Shown: positions 43,072 through 51,817, counted from the stretch's first letter. The stretch: 64,000 bases of DNA from Pelosinus fermentans (GCA_002434245.1 DJJR01000069.1:8146-72145), one strand, 5' to 3'. Translations and numbers: made by a program. Notes: generated from the sequence alone by a model not told the origin.

Positions 43072-43848
43072 ATGAAATCCTTATTAGACCGTACTCGTAA
43101 AATCAATAAATTGTTACAAAAATCTGAAAAAGTAGAGTATGTTGAGATGTCTACTTTGCTGAGTACGGTAATGGGTGCTAATGTATATATTATTAGTAAA
43201 GATGGCAAACTACTCGGCTATGCTTGTTTGGATAACTTTGAATGTGATTTGATGCGTGATAAAGTGCTGTTACCAGGAATCTTTCCAGCGTACTATGTGG
43301 AGTGGTTGCTGAGAGTTAATGAGACTTCACCAAACTTAACTCTTAAAGATGGACTGTGTGCATTTAGTAAGGGAGAGCCATGTCTCTTCAACGATAAGTT
43401 TACGACTATTGTACCTATTCATGGTGTAGGTCAACGCATTGGTACTCTAATTGTAGCTAAGTTCCATACGGAGTTTAATGATGATGATCTTATCTTAGCT
43501 GAATATGGAGCTACCGTTGTAGGGATGGAATTTCTAAGGGATCGGAGTGGGAAAATTGAAGAAGAAGCTCGTAAAAAAGCAATAGTCCAAGTCGCTATTG
43601 GCACCCTTTCTTATTCAGAACTTGAAGCTGTGACACACATCTTAAATGAGTTGGATGGCAATGAAGGATTATTGGTAGCGAGCAAAATTGCTGATCATGT
43701 AGGTATTACCCGTTCAGTAATTGTAAATGCGTTACGCAAATTTGAAAGTGCTGGAGTTATTGAATCTCAATCGTTAGGTATGAAGGGAACTTTTATAAAA
43801 GTACTGAATGATCGCTTATTTGAAGAATTAAAGAATCTTAAAAACTAA
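43072..43848 (+). CDS. codY: CodY GTP/branched-chain amino acid-responsive repressor (orphan locus)
   Basis: 258 residues, full CodY length. The N-terminal GAF domain binds isoleucine/valine: [48 protein letters not shown]. The C-terminal winged helix is the invariant [20 protein letters not shown] followed by [20 protein letters not shown]. In most Firmicutes codY follows xerC-hslV-hslU; none of these are here, so this is either a second copy or a moved gene. The GAF region differs from typical CodY at several positions, so its ligand response may differ. GCAGGAG precedes ATG 43072. It stands alone between terminators. Confidence 0.93.
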   Translation: MKSLLDRTRKINKLLQKSEKVEYVEMSTLLSTVMGANVYIISKDGKLLGYACLDNFECDLMRDKVLLPGIFPAYYVEWLLRVNETSPNLTLKDGLCAFSKGEPCLFNDKFTTIVPIHGVGQRIGTLIVAKFHTEFNDDDLILAEYGATVVGMEFLRDRSGKIEEEARKKAIVQVAIGTLSYSELEAVTHILNELDGNEGLLVASKIADHVGITRSVIVNALRKFESAGVIESQSLGMKGTFIKVLNDRLFEELKNLKN

Positions 43849-43928
43849 TAGAATTTCTTTAATAAAGATATAGGAATAAGTGCCATTTATTATTGCACTC
43901 GTTGCTTACCAAAAGGAGGTCTTACTTT

Positions 43929-44315
43929 ATGCGACGACTTACTATCCTCATTGATAATACAGCCAATATGCGAGACCTGAAAGCTGAATCTGGTTTTTCC
44001 CTCTACATTGAAGATCAATCAACTAAAATTTTATTTGACACTGGCTGTTCTGCTCTATTTATAGAGAATGCCCATAAACTTGGCATTAATTTACGGGAAG
44101 CAGACTATATCATATTATCCCATGGTCATTATGACCATACTTGGGGCCTCAAACACCTACTCCATTTATACTTCACTGCCGACACGCCTCATAGCTCTAA
44201 GCCTATATTATTAACCCATCCATTGTCCTTTAGTCACCGGACAAAGGACGGCAAAAACATGGGTTGCAATGTATCAGAAGAAGAACTGATGAGCTCCTTT
44301 ACTAAAGAAATATAA
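43929..44315 (+). CDS. metallo-beta-lactamase-fold protein, truncated
   Basis: 129 residues from ATG 43929 with AAAAGGAGG upstream. The N-terminal half of an MBL-fold hydrolase of the type related to methyltransferase/dihydropterin enzymes: MRRLTILIDNTANMRDLKAE-like start, ILFDTGCSALFIENA, and the metal motif LSHGHYDHTWGL (HxHxDH) near 60-71. Full members have ~250 residues with two more histidines and an aspartate at the C-terminal half; here the frame stops at ~130. It therefore lacks later zinc ligands and is probably non-functional. Followed by a strong bidirectional hairpin. Confidence 0.75.
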   Translation: MRRLTILIDNTANMRDLKAESGFSLYIEDQSTKILFDTGCSALFIENAHKLGINLREADYIILSHGHYDHTWGLKHLLHLYFTADTPHSSKPILLTHPLSFSHRTKDGKNMGCNVSEEELMSSFTKEI

Positions 44316-44338
44316 TGCATTCAATAAAAAAAAAAAAT

Positions 44339-44392
44339 GGCAGGCGCATGTTTGACAACTATAAGTATCAAACATGCGCCTGCCGTCTTTTT
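44339..44392. terminator. bidirectional terminator
   Basis: GGCAGGCGCATGTTTGA (44339-44355) pairs perfectly with TCAAACATGCGCCTGCC (44368-44384). A-run on the left and T-run on the right serve both the MBL gene and the convergent cdr gene. Confidence 0.9.
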
Positions 44393-44393
44393 A

Positions 44394-46097
44394 TTATTCT
44401 ACATCAACAATCATTTTTTTATCACAGACAAAGGGCCAAGATACAATGCCACCTTCCAATACCTTGACGTTCTCAAAGCCCACGCCTTCCAAAATACCTT
44501 CTGCTTCATAGCCTCGTAAACTTATTTTGCAAAAAGCTATAATTTCATCATTTTTATTCAGTTCAACTAATCGGCTACGCAGTTGTCCTAAGGGAATATA
44601 TGTAATATTTTCGTAATCAGCCAAACGTATCTGCTTGCATTCTTCTGGACTACGTACATCAAGAAAGACTGTATCACCAGTCGTCATTTTTTCTTTGGCT
44701 TCCAGAGATGAGATACCCTTGAACTTGCCTGCCAGTTTATTCATAAGGGTATTGGCAGCCACTACTACGTTATCAATAGGAGAATTATAAGGTGGAGCAT
44801 ACGATAGATCAATATCAAACAAATCCTCAATACTTCCACCTAGCGTTAGCACTGTTGCCACAACGTCTATCCGTTTAGATACGTCGCCTTCACCGACTGC
44901 TTGCATTCCCAATACTTTACTAGTGTTAGTATCAACGATCAATTTTACAGTAATTAGTTTTGCCTCTGGCATATAATGAGGTTTGTCATGCCCCGCCACC
45001 ATAGTGGTGATGTAGTCATATCCAAGCTGTTTGGCATCCCGCTCTGTCAGACCCGTTTTGCCAACGCTAAGGCTATGTATTTGAGCTACCGCAGTAGTAA
45101 GGACACCTTTAAATTTAAGATGCCCACCGCACAAGTTTTCACCAATAATCCGGCCGTGCTTATTAGCCGTCGAGCCCATAGGCGCAAATACTTTTTTCCC
45201 AGACATTACATTTACATTCTCCACGCAATCACCGCCAGCATAGATATCGGGATCACTGGTGCGCATTTCTTCGTCTACGACGATGGCCCCTGTTGAACCT
45301 ATGACCAGCCCAGCTGCTTTGGCCAATTCTACATTGGGACGTGCGCCGATTGCCAATATCACTAAGTCAGCAGGAATACTACGCTTGTCAGTCTCCACCG
45401 CTGCTACAGAGGTATCGCCAGTAAAGCGTATAACTTTCTCCTCCATCAAGAGGGTAATACCTTTATCCTGTACATATTTACCCACAATCCCGCCTATTTC
45501 AGTATCCAAAAAGGCAGGAAATACTTGGTTTTTCATCTCTACAACGGTAACTGGGATTTTCCATTTAGTCAATGCTTCAGCCATTTCCATACCAATCAGC
45601 CCTGCACCAATAATAACAGCACTCTTGAACTGATTGCCTTCTAAGCCTTGTCGTATAGCTTTTGCATCATCTGGATGCCAAAGTTGATAGATATTAGAGA
45701 GTTCCACTCCAGCTAGTGGTGGTTTGATAGCTGATGCTCCAGTGGCAATGACCAGTTTGTCATAAGGAATTACCTCTTCTTCCCCTGATACTCGCTTCTG
45801 AACCTTTACCGTCTTGGACTGCCTGTCAATAGCGGTAACCTCTGTTTTTGTCAGCACCGTAATATCCTTAACGTTTTTAAAAAATGTCGAGTTACGCATT
45901 GCCCCCACCGGAGTTTTCATCAAATCATCAATGTCCTTTACGTCACCGCCTACATAATAGGGCATGCCACAGGCACCGTAGGAAATAAGTTCTCCTCTTT
46001 CCAGCACTATAATGCTGGCTTTTGGATCACAACGTCTGGCTTTAGCAGCCGCCTTCAGCCCAGCAGCAACACCGCCAATGATTACAATTTTTTTCAT
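44394..46097 (-). CDS. CoA-disulfide reductase fused to rhodanese (persulfide reductase type)
   Basis: About 567 residues from ATG 46097 with GGGAGGG upstream. FAD/NAD(P)H pyridine-nucleotide disulfide reductase: MKKIVIIGGVAAGLKAAAKA, the single active Cys in SYGACGMPYYVGG near 45, ATGAS near 110, VIIGAGLIGMEMAE near 155, YAGGDCVE near 280, then the dimer domain. The C-terminal ~100 residues are a rhodanese domain with the catalytic loop AFCKISLRG near 535. Such CoADR-Rhd proteins reduce CoA persulfide or polysulfide. The rhodanese cysteine and flavin cysteine fit that role. It is in the operon controlled by the CstR-like repressor, 9+ bases after the TSCPD gene. Confidence 0.9.
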   Translation of the reverse strand: MKKIVIIGGVAAGLKAAAKARRCDPKASIIVLERGELISYGACGMPYYVGGDVKDIDDLMKTPVGAMRNSTFFKNVKDITVLTKTEVTAIDRQSKTVKVQKRVSGEEEVIPYDKLVIATGASAIKPPLAGVELSNIYQLWHPDDAKAIRQGLEGNQFKSAVIIGAGLIGMEMAEALTKWKIPVTVVEMKNQVFPAFLDTEIGGIVGKYVQDKGITLLMEEKVIRFTGDTSVAAVETDKRSIPADLVILAIGARPNVELAKAAGLVIGSTGAIVVDEEMRTSDPDIYAGGDCVENVNVMSGKKVFAPMGSTANKHGRIIGENLCGGHLKFKGVLTTAVAQIHSLSVGKTGLTERDAKQLGYDYITTMVAGHDKPHYMPEAKLITVKLIVDTNTSKVLGMQAVGEGDVSKRIDVVATVLTLGGSIEDLFDIDLSYAPPYNSPIDNVVVAANTLMNKLAGKFKGISSLEAKEKMTTGDTVFLDVRSPEECKQIRLADYENITYIPLGQLRSRLVELNKNDEIIAFCKISLRGYEAEGILEGVGFENVKVLEGGIVSWPFVCDKKMIVDVE

Positions 46098-46120
46098 ACT
46101 CTTCCCTCCCATTTTATTAT

Positions 46121-46369
46121 CTATGATTTGTCATTCTGTAGTTCTTCCAGGGCCCTTGCCAATTGATCAGTGCAAGAAGTTTGATTACGACAAAGATTTC
46201 CTTTGAATTTTTGAATCACCTCATCCACTGGCATTCCCTCAATCAATTTGCTGATAGCATTGAGATTTCCCATACAACCGCCATCAAATTTCACATTTTT
46301 TATCCTGCCATTTTCCACTTCAAATTCAATTTTCTTCGAACATACTCCCTTGGGAATGAATGTAATCAT
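46121..46369 (-). CDS. TSCPD-domain small protein (TIGR03905-like)
   Basis: 82 residues. It has VCSKKIEFEVENGRIKNVKFDGGCMGNLNAI and a final RNQTSCTDQLARALEEL (the TSCxDQLA signature of this family). The four cysteines are conserved and suggest metal or persulfide binding. Such proteins are small, cytosolic and of unknown function. It is next to the CoA-disulfide reductase in the sulfur operon. ATG 46369 follows AAGGGGG. Confidence 0.85.
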   Translation of the reverse strand: MITFIPKGVCSKKIEFEVENGRIKNVKFDGGCMGNLNAISKLIEGMPVDEVIQKFKGNLCRNQTSCTDQLARALEELQNDKS

Positions 46370-46418
46370 TATGATCCCCCTTTTACTATTCTCATAAAAA
46401 ATATATAGAGCAACTGTT

Positions 46419-47000
46419 TTATTCCCTCTGTTTTTTCCCTATGATTCCATAAAACTCGTCACCAAGTTCTATTTTACTGATATATTGAAACTCCATATGT
46501 TTTAGTGTTTCAATAAGTTCCGCTTCCGCAATTCTATGGCTAATAGGAGGACCCATATGACTCTCCTGTTTCTTCCATTCTATAATTGCCACTTTGCCAT
46601 CCCATGCTAAGATCCTTTTTACTTCCTGCAAAAAACTACTTAAATCATTGGTTTCATGAAGTACATTGCAAATAAACGCATAGGTAACACTTTCATCATC
46701 AACTATTAAGCTATTTTCAATGGTTTTAACTATTTCAATATTGCCTACATTATTCTCCGTTGCTCTTACATGTACTTCACTCAGCATTTCATTGGAAATA
46801 TCCATTGCATAGATTTTTCCTATTTCGCCAACGATAAGAGCGGCAGGAATACTAAAATATCCGACTCCACAGCCCACATCTGCTACAATATCTCCCTTGT
46901 ACAAGTGTAGTTTTTCTAACGTAGCTTCTGGAGGCAATAGTTTTCTTCTTCCAGGATTATCTAATTTATTTTTATCTTTTACTGAAAATTTATGAGACAT
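46419..47000 (-). CDS. class I SAM-dependent methyltransferase
   Basis: 193 residues. It has the SAM-binding motif I DIVADVGCGVGYFSIPAAL near 35, the acidic residue of motif II YAMDISNEML, and VTYAFICNVLHETNDLSSFL (motif IV-like). It resembles UbiE-type methyltransferases of the arsenic/metalloid or thiol group, but the substrate is not identifiable. It lies in the sulfur operon between the TSCPD protein and the membrane ferredoxin. The N-terminus is short, with KFSVKDKNKLDNPGRRKLLPPEATL, as in metal-/thiol-related small methyltransferases. Confidence 0.85.
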   Translation of the reverse strand: MSHKFSVKDKNKLDNPGRRKLLPPEATLEKLHLYKGDIVADVGCGVGYFSIPAALIVGEIGKIYAMDISNEMLSEVHVRATENNVGNIEIVKTIENSLIVDDESVTYAFICNVLHETNDLSSFLQEVKRILAWDGKVAIIEWKKQESHMGPPISHRIAEAELIETLKHMEFQYISKIELGDEFYGIIGKKQRE

Positions 47001-47038
47001 GTGTATACCATCCCTTCTAAGTAAGAATTTAAAATTTT

Positions 47039-47683
47039 TTAACGACTAAAATTCTTTTCAAATGACAGAGATTTCTTAGGACAAACATGAATGCATTCTT
47101 CACATTTGATGCAATCGGAATCGATAAACTGTGATCCTTTTGCTTTATAGAGTTCAAGCTGCATAGGACATGCTTTCGCGCATAACTTACAACTTACGCA
47201 GGTATTCGCCACTGACATGGGCTTTTTACCGACTGAGACCCAGGATGCTAAGGTTCCCATCGGGCAAAAATTACACCAGGTACGTGGGCTATATAGTAAC
47301 GCAAGAGCCCCTCCAAAAAAAGTGGTGATTAAAATAATTCTGAGGAACACTAAACCAATGGCATCTAAGTTTGGCCATGCATAGTACATCTGACCCCCAA
47401 AGACGATAAAAATAACCAATAACATGAAGCTTCGAAACCAAGTTGATTTAGCCCATTGCGGGACGTGCTTACGAGAATTTATTTTAGTGAAAACGTTATC
47501 CCACAGACTTCCTCTAGGACAATAAGATCCACACCATTCCCTGTCCCTATATAATGCTACAACTACAGGTGCTAACATACAGATTAGCGCAACCACTCCG
47601 AGAGCTGGCCAGACGAAAAAGCCCACAGAAAGATATAGTAATAGAATGCTGAACCCATACTTTTTCCAAATCATTTGCACCAA
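47039..47683 (-). CDS. NapH/CcoG-like membrane iron-sulfur protein
   Basis: 214 residues. About four membrane segments with two CxxxCP sites at loop edges (CGSYCPRGSLWDN and CNFCPMGTLASW), followed by a soluble end with two [4Fe-4S] motifs (CVSCKLCAKACPM and CIKCEECIHVCPKKSL). This is the NapH/polyferredoxin type that passes electrons from the quinol pool to partners. In this operon it may feed electrons to sulfur reduction. Two starts are possible: GTG 47683 (4 bases after GGAGGAG) or ATG 47674 (10 bases). It is the first gene, just below a GC-rich operator. Confidence 0.87.
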   Translation of the reverse strand: MVQMIWKKYGFSILLLYLSVGFFVWPALGVVALICMLAPVVVALYRDREWCGSYCPRGSLWDNVFTKINSRKHVPQWAKSTWFRSFMLLVIFIVFGGQMYYAWPNLDAIGLVFLRIILITTFFGGALALLYSPRTWCNFCPMGTLASWVSVGKKPMSVANTCVSCKLCAKACPMQLELYKAKGSQFIDSDCIKCEECIHVCPKKSLSFEKNFSR

Positions 47684-47694
47684 TCTCCTCCTTG

Positions 47695-47710
47695 CCCCCC
47701 AGGGGAGGGG
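47695..47710 (-). promoter_or_regulatory. CsoR/CstR-type operator for the sulfur operon
   Basis: CCCCCCAGGGGAGGGG lies between a TATAAT-containing AT-rich stretch (47712-47730) and the GGAGGAG of the first minus-strand gene. The G/C tract pattern is as in CsoR-family operators. Confidence 0.55.
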
Positions 47711-47857
47711 TGTAATAATATTATATATTTTTCTATTTAATTTGTATATCCATCTTTTATAAAACTTATGAAATAATTCTATTGTTGCTCTTTTGGCAAT
47801 TTGTTTACCGTCTTTTCATAACATAATTGTATTCTACATCCATTTTACTCCACCCCC

Positions 47858-47886
47858 TTGACATAACTTACCGTTTCATGCAAAAT
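47858..47886 (+). promoter_or_regulatory. promoter of cstR-like gene
   Basis: TTGACA (47858-47863), 17-base spacer, CAAAAT (47881-47886). The operator at 47896-47912 covers the start-site region. Confidence 0.6.
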
Positions 47887-47895
47887 AAATTTACG

Positions 47896-47913
47896 CCCCC
47901 CTCCCATAGGGGC
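47896..47913 (+). promoter_or_regulatory. CsoR/CstR-type operator for the repressor gene
   Basis: CCCCCCTCCCATAGGGGC lies 10 bases downstream of the -10 box and 8 bases before GGAGGTGAT. It is similar in composition to the operator at 47695. Confidence 0.55.
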
Positions 47914-47930
47914 ACCACGGAGGTGATATC

Positions 47931-48200
47931 ATGCCAAATACTAACACCCAAAAAGAAGTGCTGAACCGATTACGTAATATTAAAGGCCATGTTGCTGGAA
48001 TTGAGCGTATGGTTGGTGAAAATGCTCCTTGTAAGGATGTTCTTCTCCAGCTATTGGCTATACGTTCTTCAATAGAAAAGACAGGAATATTTATTTTAGA
48101 AAATAATGCTGCCGAATGTCTCATCTCCGACAGCATACCACCAGAGGAAAAAGAAAAAGTAAATCAATTAGTCAAAGACATAGTTGCTTTCTTAAAGTGA
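47931..48200 (+). CDS. CsoR-family repressor, persulfide-sensing CstR type
   Basis: 89 residues, DUF156/CsoR fold: KEVLNRLRNIKGHVAGIERMVGENAPCKDVLLQLLAIRSS, then LENNAAECLI. The two cysteines (APC near 33 and AEC near 62) are retained. At the position four residues before the second Cys, where copper sensors have His, this protein has Asn. That excludes the Cys-His-Cys copper site and matches the CstR subgroup, which senses persulfides by forming Cys-S-S/Sn-Cys bridges. The gene is divergent from the CoADR-rhodanese operon, with GC-rich operators at both promoters, which supports autoregulation and control of persulfide removal. Confidence 0.88.
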   Translation: MPNTNTQKEVLNRLRNIKGHVAGIERMVGENAPCKDVLLQLLAIRSSIEKTGIFILENNAAECLISDSIPPEEKEKVNQLVKDIVAFLK

Positions 48201-48257
48201 TTTTCTTGGCTTATGCTAGGAACATGCATAAATTATAAAGCTCAAGAGGTTATTACT

Positions 48258-48335
48258 TTGAGTAAAAAAGTAATAATTATTGGTGGCATAGCAAAAAAAT
48301 GTGACAATCCCGGGCTTAAAGATTCCCTCTTTTGA
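48258..48335 (+). pseudogene. N-terminal relic of a flavin disulfide reductase
   Basis: TTG 48258 with a nearby AGAGG reads LSKKVIIIGGIA, the FAD-binding beta-alpha start of a pyridine-nucleotide disulfide reductase, then loses the family (KKCDNPGLKDSLF) and stops at 48335. It directly follows the cstR-like gene. A lost reductase gene was probably there. Confidence 0.45.
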
Positions 48336-48529
48336 CTCAGTAGTTGTTGCGTGGTTCTCAGGAAATAGGTTCTTATATTCGTTAATAAATTCGAACAAAT
48401 GGAGTCAGTCTTGCTTAGTGAAGAGTGAAAACCGAATCCTGCAAACAACAACGAATAGTTACGAAAGCCAGCGGATAAGATACTTGTATTGAATAAAGCC
48501 GATAAGGATATGCGAGGAGCAATTTGCTG
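48336..48529. other. intergenic region before PEP-synthase-like gene
   Basis: No gene or known RNA motif recognised. GAGTCAGTCTT and GACTCAG patches can pair weakly. Confidence 0.3.
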
Positions 48530-51148
48530 ATGACACCCTATGTACTTTTTTTTGAACAAATCGATCATTTAAGTCTACCTTATGTTGGCGGTAAAGGGGC
48601 GAACCTGGGGGAACTGACCAAAGCAGGTTTCCCCGTACCCGATGGATTTTGCGTAACGACTTACGCTTATCAAGATTTTATTGCAACAAGTCCGAAAATG
48701 GATACGTTTTTTGCTGCGCTGAAGGCTATCGATCCTGCGGATTTAAACCTCATTAGGGAATTGGGAAAACAAATTCGGACCCATTTACAGCAGTTGGCGA
48801 TACCCACGCAAATTAGGCATGAAATCATACAGGCCTGGATGAAACAAGGACCAAATCATGCGTATGCGGTTCGTTCCAGTGCAACGGCCGAGGATTTACC
48901 CAATGCTTCCTTTGCCGGTCAGCAGGATACATATTTAAACATTAAGGGCCAGAATGAGCTTTTGCAGAATGTCCGTAAATGCTGGGCTTCTTTATTCACT
49001 GATCGGGCCATTGCCTACCGAGCCAAGAATGCTTTCGATCACTCTGAAGTCTATTTATCAATCGTTGTGCAGCAAATGGTCATGCCTGATATTTCAGGAA
49101 TACTGTTCACTGCCGATCCTGTAAATGGAAATCGTAGTGTTGTTTCCATTGATGCGAGCTTTGGTTTGGGAGAAGCTCTTGTTTCCGGTTTAGTGTCGGC
49201 TGATTTGTACAAAGTAAAAAATGATCAGATCATTTACAAAAAGATATCACAAAAGAAAGTAGCCATTTATTCTTTACCCGAGGGTGGTACGATTACCCAA
49301 GAGCTGCCGGCGGCACAGCAAGATCAGCAAGCTCTGACCGATCAGCAAATTATCGAACTTGCTGCATTAGGAAAACAAATTCAGCAGCACTACGGTACAC
49401 CCCAGGACATTGAATTTTGTATGGTAAAAGAGAATTTCTTTATCGTCCAGAGCCGCCCCATCACTACGTTATATCCTTTGCCGGAAATTCCCGAGCATCC
49501 GCTGAGGGTACTGCTGTCCTTTGGCCATATTCAAATGATGCCCAATGCCATAAAGCCATTAGGCAGATCCGTATTACGCACGGCATTTCCCCCGCAGTTG
49601 TTTGTCGAAGCGGGCAGCAGAATCTATATTGATCTTACAGATTTTCTGCTGTCTAAAATAGTGCGCATCTTTTTTCCAAAATTATTAAAATTAGCAGACG
49701 AGGCTATGAGCCGTTCCCTGCATTCCGTCGTCAAACGACCAGGAATTTTCGCAGGAAACCTTCACTCAAATACGCCAGGTACTGCGCGCAAAATAGCAGC
49801 TCCCATTCTAAAAAAGGCCTGGAAGATTTTGCGTACTGGTGATCCCCGGCTGGCTAAACCTAGAATCGAAGCCTTCATGCAGGAAAAAATGCAGCAAACC
49901 AGGCAAGCGCTCAGCAGCGTGCAAGGCAGCGAGCGGCTACAAGTTGTTCAACAGCAATTAGACGGTATGATGATGGACATTATCCAAGAGATTATCCCCT
50001 ATGTTGCACCTGGTATACTTGCCAATAAGCTGCTGGAGAAGCTGCTTATCCGCTGTATGGGAGATGCAGCAGAGCTGCATAAGTTAAACAAATCCCTTCC
50101 CGGTAACGTTACTACTGAGCTGGGCCTGCAGCTTGGTGATTTGGCAGATCTACTGCGAGAACTTCCCGAGGTAGAAGAGTATCTAAAAACGGCTGATGAT
50201 CAAACATTCTATACCGGGCTTGCTCAAGTTGCTGGAGGCAATACCTTTCAGCGCGCCTTTGAAAAATTTATTGATCAATACGGCATGAGATGCCCAGGCG
50301 AAATTGATCTGACAACTCCCCGCTGGCGTGAAAAGCCAACGCAGTTACTGTCTGCCATATTCAGCCATATGCGAAGTGTAAAGCCAGGTGATCACCGCCA
50401 GCGGTTTGCCGAAGGAAAAAAGGAAGCGGATGAAGCCATCCTGCGTATTCTAAGCCATGTGAAAGACAATCGTTTCAATTTAAAACTGGCGACTCGGTTA
50501 ATTGCTGTATTTCGCTATATGGGTGGACTTCGGGAACATCACAAATACTTAATGAGCATCATTTTAGACGAATGTAAAAAAGCAATTATGTCCGAAGTCA
50601 ATGAACTTGTTGCAATGGGGAGACTAAAGCAGGCTCAAGACGCCGATTTCCTAAGTTTAGAAGAGCTGATACAAATGAGCCAGGACGAATTTAGCGGTAA
50701 TGCAGCGGATTTGATTGCAAAACGCCAAGAACAGTATCAATGGCATCAAAATTTAAAACCGCCCCGCATAATGACCAGTGAAGGTGAAATAATTATTATT
50801 CCTCCTGACAGAAAGAATGTTCCTGAGGGTACGCTGATTGGCAGTCCCGTTTCCGCTGGTACTGCTGAAGGCATCGCTCGGATTATCCTAAGGCCGGAAA
50901 ATGCTGTGCTGCATGAAGGAGAGATTCTGGTTTCGCCCCAAACAGATCCGGGCTGGACGCCCTTATTCCAATCGGCTAAAGCTATCGTCACTGAGGTTGG
51001 AGGGTTAATGACCCACGGTGCTGTTGTCGCCCGGGAATATGGTATTCCGGCAGTAGTAGGGGTCGATGATGCCACAACGCTCATTAAAGATGGTGAAAGG
51101 ATACGGGTGGATGGCGATCAGGGCTTTGTGGAAATTCTGAAGCAATAA
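48530..51148 (+). CDS. phosphoenolpyruvate synthase / rifampin phosphotransferase family enzyme
   Basis: About 872 residues from ATG 48530. The N-terminal ATP-grasp domain starts VGGKGANLGELTKAGFPVPDGF, with AYAVRSSATAEDLPNASFAGQQDTYL near 110-135. The C-terminal swivelling domain has the phospho-His in TEVGGLMTHGAVVAREYGIP near 825. The central part is long and does not show the PEP/pyruvate domain typical of PpsA; the length and MTHG(A/S)VVAREYGIP form match rifampin phosphotransferases (ATP + rifampin to phospho-rifampin), found in Bacillus and Listeria. A role in antibiotic inactivation or in PEP metabolism is both possible. Monocistronic with a clear terminator. Confidence 0.85.
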   Translation: MTPYVLFFEQIDHLSLPYVGGKGANLGELTKAGFPVPDGFCVTTYAYQDFIATSPKMDTFFAALKAIDPADLNLIRELGKQIRTHLQQLAIPTQIRHEIIQAWMKQGPNHAYAVRSSATAEDLPNASFAGQQDTYLNIKGQNELLQNVRKCWASLFTDRAIAYRAKNAFDHSEVYLSIVVQQMVMPDISGILFTADPVNGNRSVVSIDASFGLGEALVSGLVSADLYKVKNDQIIYKKISQKKVAIYSLPEGGTITQELPAAQQDQQALTDQQIIELAALGKQIQQHYGTPQDIEFCMVKENFFIVQSRPITTLYPLPEIPEHPLRVLLSFGHIQMMPNAIKPLGRSVLRTAFPPQLFVEAGSRIYIDLTDFLLSKIVRIFFPKLLKLADEAMSRSLHSVVKRPGIFAGNLHSNTPGTARKIAAPILKKAWKILRTGDPRLAKPRIEAFMQEKMQQTRQALSSVQGSERLQVVQQQLDGMMMDIIQEIIPYVAPGILANKLLEKLLIRCMGDAAELHKLNKSLPGNVTTELGLQLGDLADLLRELPEVEEYLKTADDQTFYTGLAQVAGGNTFQRAFEKFIDQYGMRCPGEIDLTTPRWREKPTQLLSAIFSHMRSVKPGDHRQRFAEGKKEADEAILRILSHVKDNRFNLKLATRLIAVFRYMGGLREHHKYLMSIILDECKKAIMSEVNELVAMGRLKQAQDADFLSLEELIQMSQDEFSGNAADLIAKRQEQYQWHQNLKPPRIMTSEGEIIIIPPDRKNVPEGTLIGSPVSAGTAEGIARIILRPENAVLHEGEILVSPQTDPGWTPLFQSAKAIVTEVGGLMTHGAVVAREYGIPAVVGVDDATTLIKDGERIRVDGDQGFVEILKQ

Positions 51149-51153
51149 AATAA

Positions 51154-51190
51154 ACATGCAATCGCTTTAAGATTGCATGTCTATTTTTTT
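51154..51190 (+). terminator. terminator
   Basis: ACATGCAATC (51154-51163) pairs with GATTGCATGT (51171-51180), followed by CTATTTTTTT. Confidence 0.9.
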
Positions 51191-51208
51191 AGCTGTTACT
51201 CATTACAG

Positions 51209-51550
51209 CTACTGCGGCAAGTTATTGTAATCAATCGTTGTACCGATACCAAAATGAACATAAATTTCTGGATATCCTGTCAGGGGCATCCAATAACCAA
51301 TAATTTCTTTTTCACCTGATTTGTTTTTGCAGTACGTAGTCTTCTGTGTTGCTAGTGCCTTGTTGGCCAGACAGCCTCTATGCTGCTCAGGAGAACCGTT
51401 GTCTGAACATTTAGCCCCTGCTACGCCGCCAAGATTACGACAGGCTTCATTCACCGCCAGTATTTCCCTGCTTTTATGCACCAGCATAACCGGCTCAGGA
51501 AAGTTCCCCCACATAAGATCAAAAGCCTCCACTACCTTAGAATCAACCAT
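51209..51550 (-). CDS. single PAS-like domain protein with conserved cysteines
   Basis: 113 residues. FDLMWGNFPEPVMLVHKSREILAVN near 10-34 is the opening of a PAS domain; KNKSGEKEIIGYWMPL is its late beta-sheet. Between them a Cys-rich insert has ACRNLGGVAGAKCSDNGSP and HRGCLANKAL, with a later TYCKN. The cysteines may bind a metal or a thiol ligand. No output domain follows, so it is a stand-alone sensor or an adaptor. ATG 51550 follows AAGGGGGG. Neighbours give no pathway hint. Confidence 0.75.
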   Translation of the reverse strand: MVDSKVVEAFDLMWGNFPEPVMLVHKSREILAVNEACRNLGGVAGAKCSDNGSPEQHRGCLANKALATQKTTYCKNKSGEKEIIGYWMPLTGYPEIYVHFGIGTTIDYNNLPQ

Positions 51551-51677
51551 ATTATAAATCCCCCTTTTTTCTGCTACTACTCTTATTGACGAAACTATCT
51601 TTCATTTATTGCATCATTTTTTAAAATCACTTTTAAAATCTCAGTTACTTGCAATGCTAATCCATAAAGGTATCAAA

Positions 51678-51697
51678 AAAGGGCAGTATTAATATAC
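51678..51697 (-). terminator. hairpin upstream of the PAS gene
   Basis: On the minus strand GGCAGTATATTAATACTGCC followed by CTTTTTT is a terminator-like hairpin ahead of the PAS gene. It could be an attenuator or the end of an unseen short RNA. Confidence 0.5.
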
Positions 51698-51817
51698 TGC
51701 CTCTAAGAATAAACTTTATACTGCTTGACGAGTGAAGTAAAATTATCTACAATTATAATCATTTGAAAAACTTCCTTTTGCAAATAAACAAAATCAAACT
51801 GATATGAGGAGCAACCA

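Noticed and set aside
48336-48529. Possible riboswitch before the PEP-synthase-like gene
   Set aside because: No conserved motif of known switches was found and pairing is weak.
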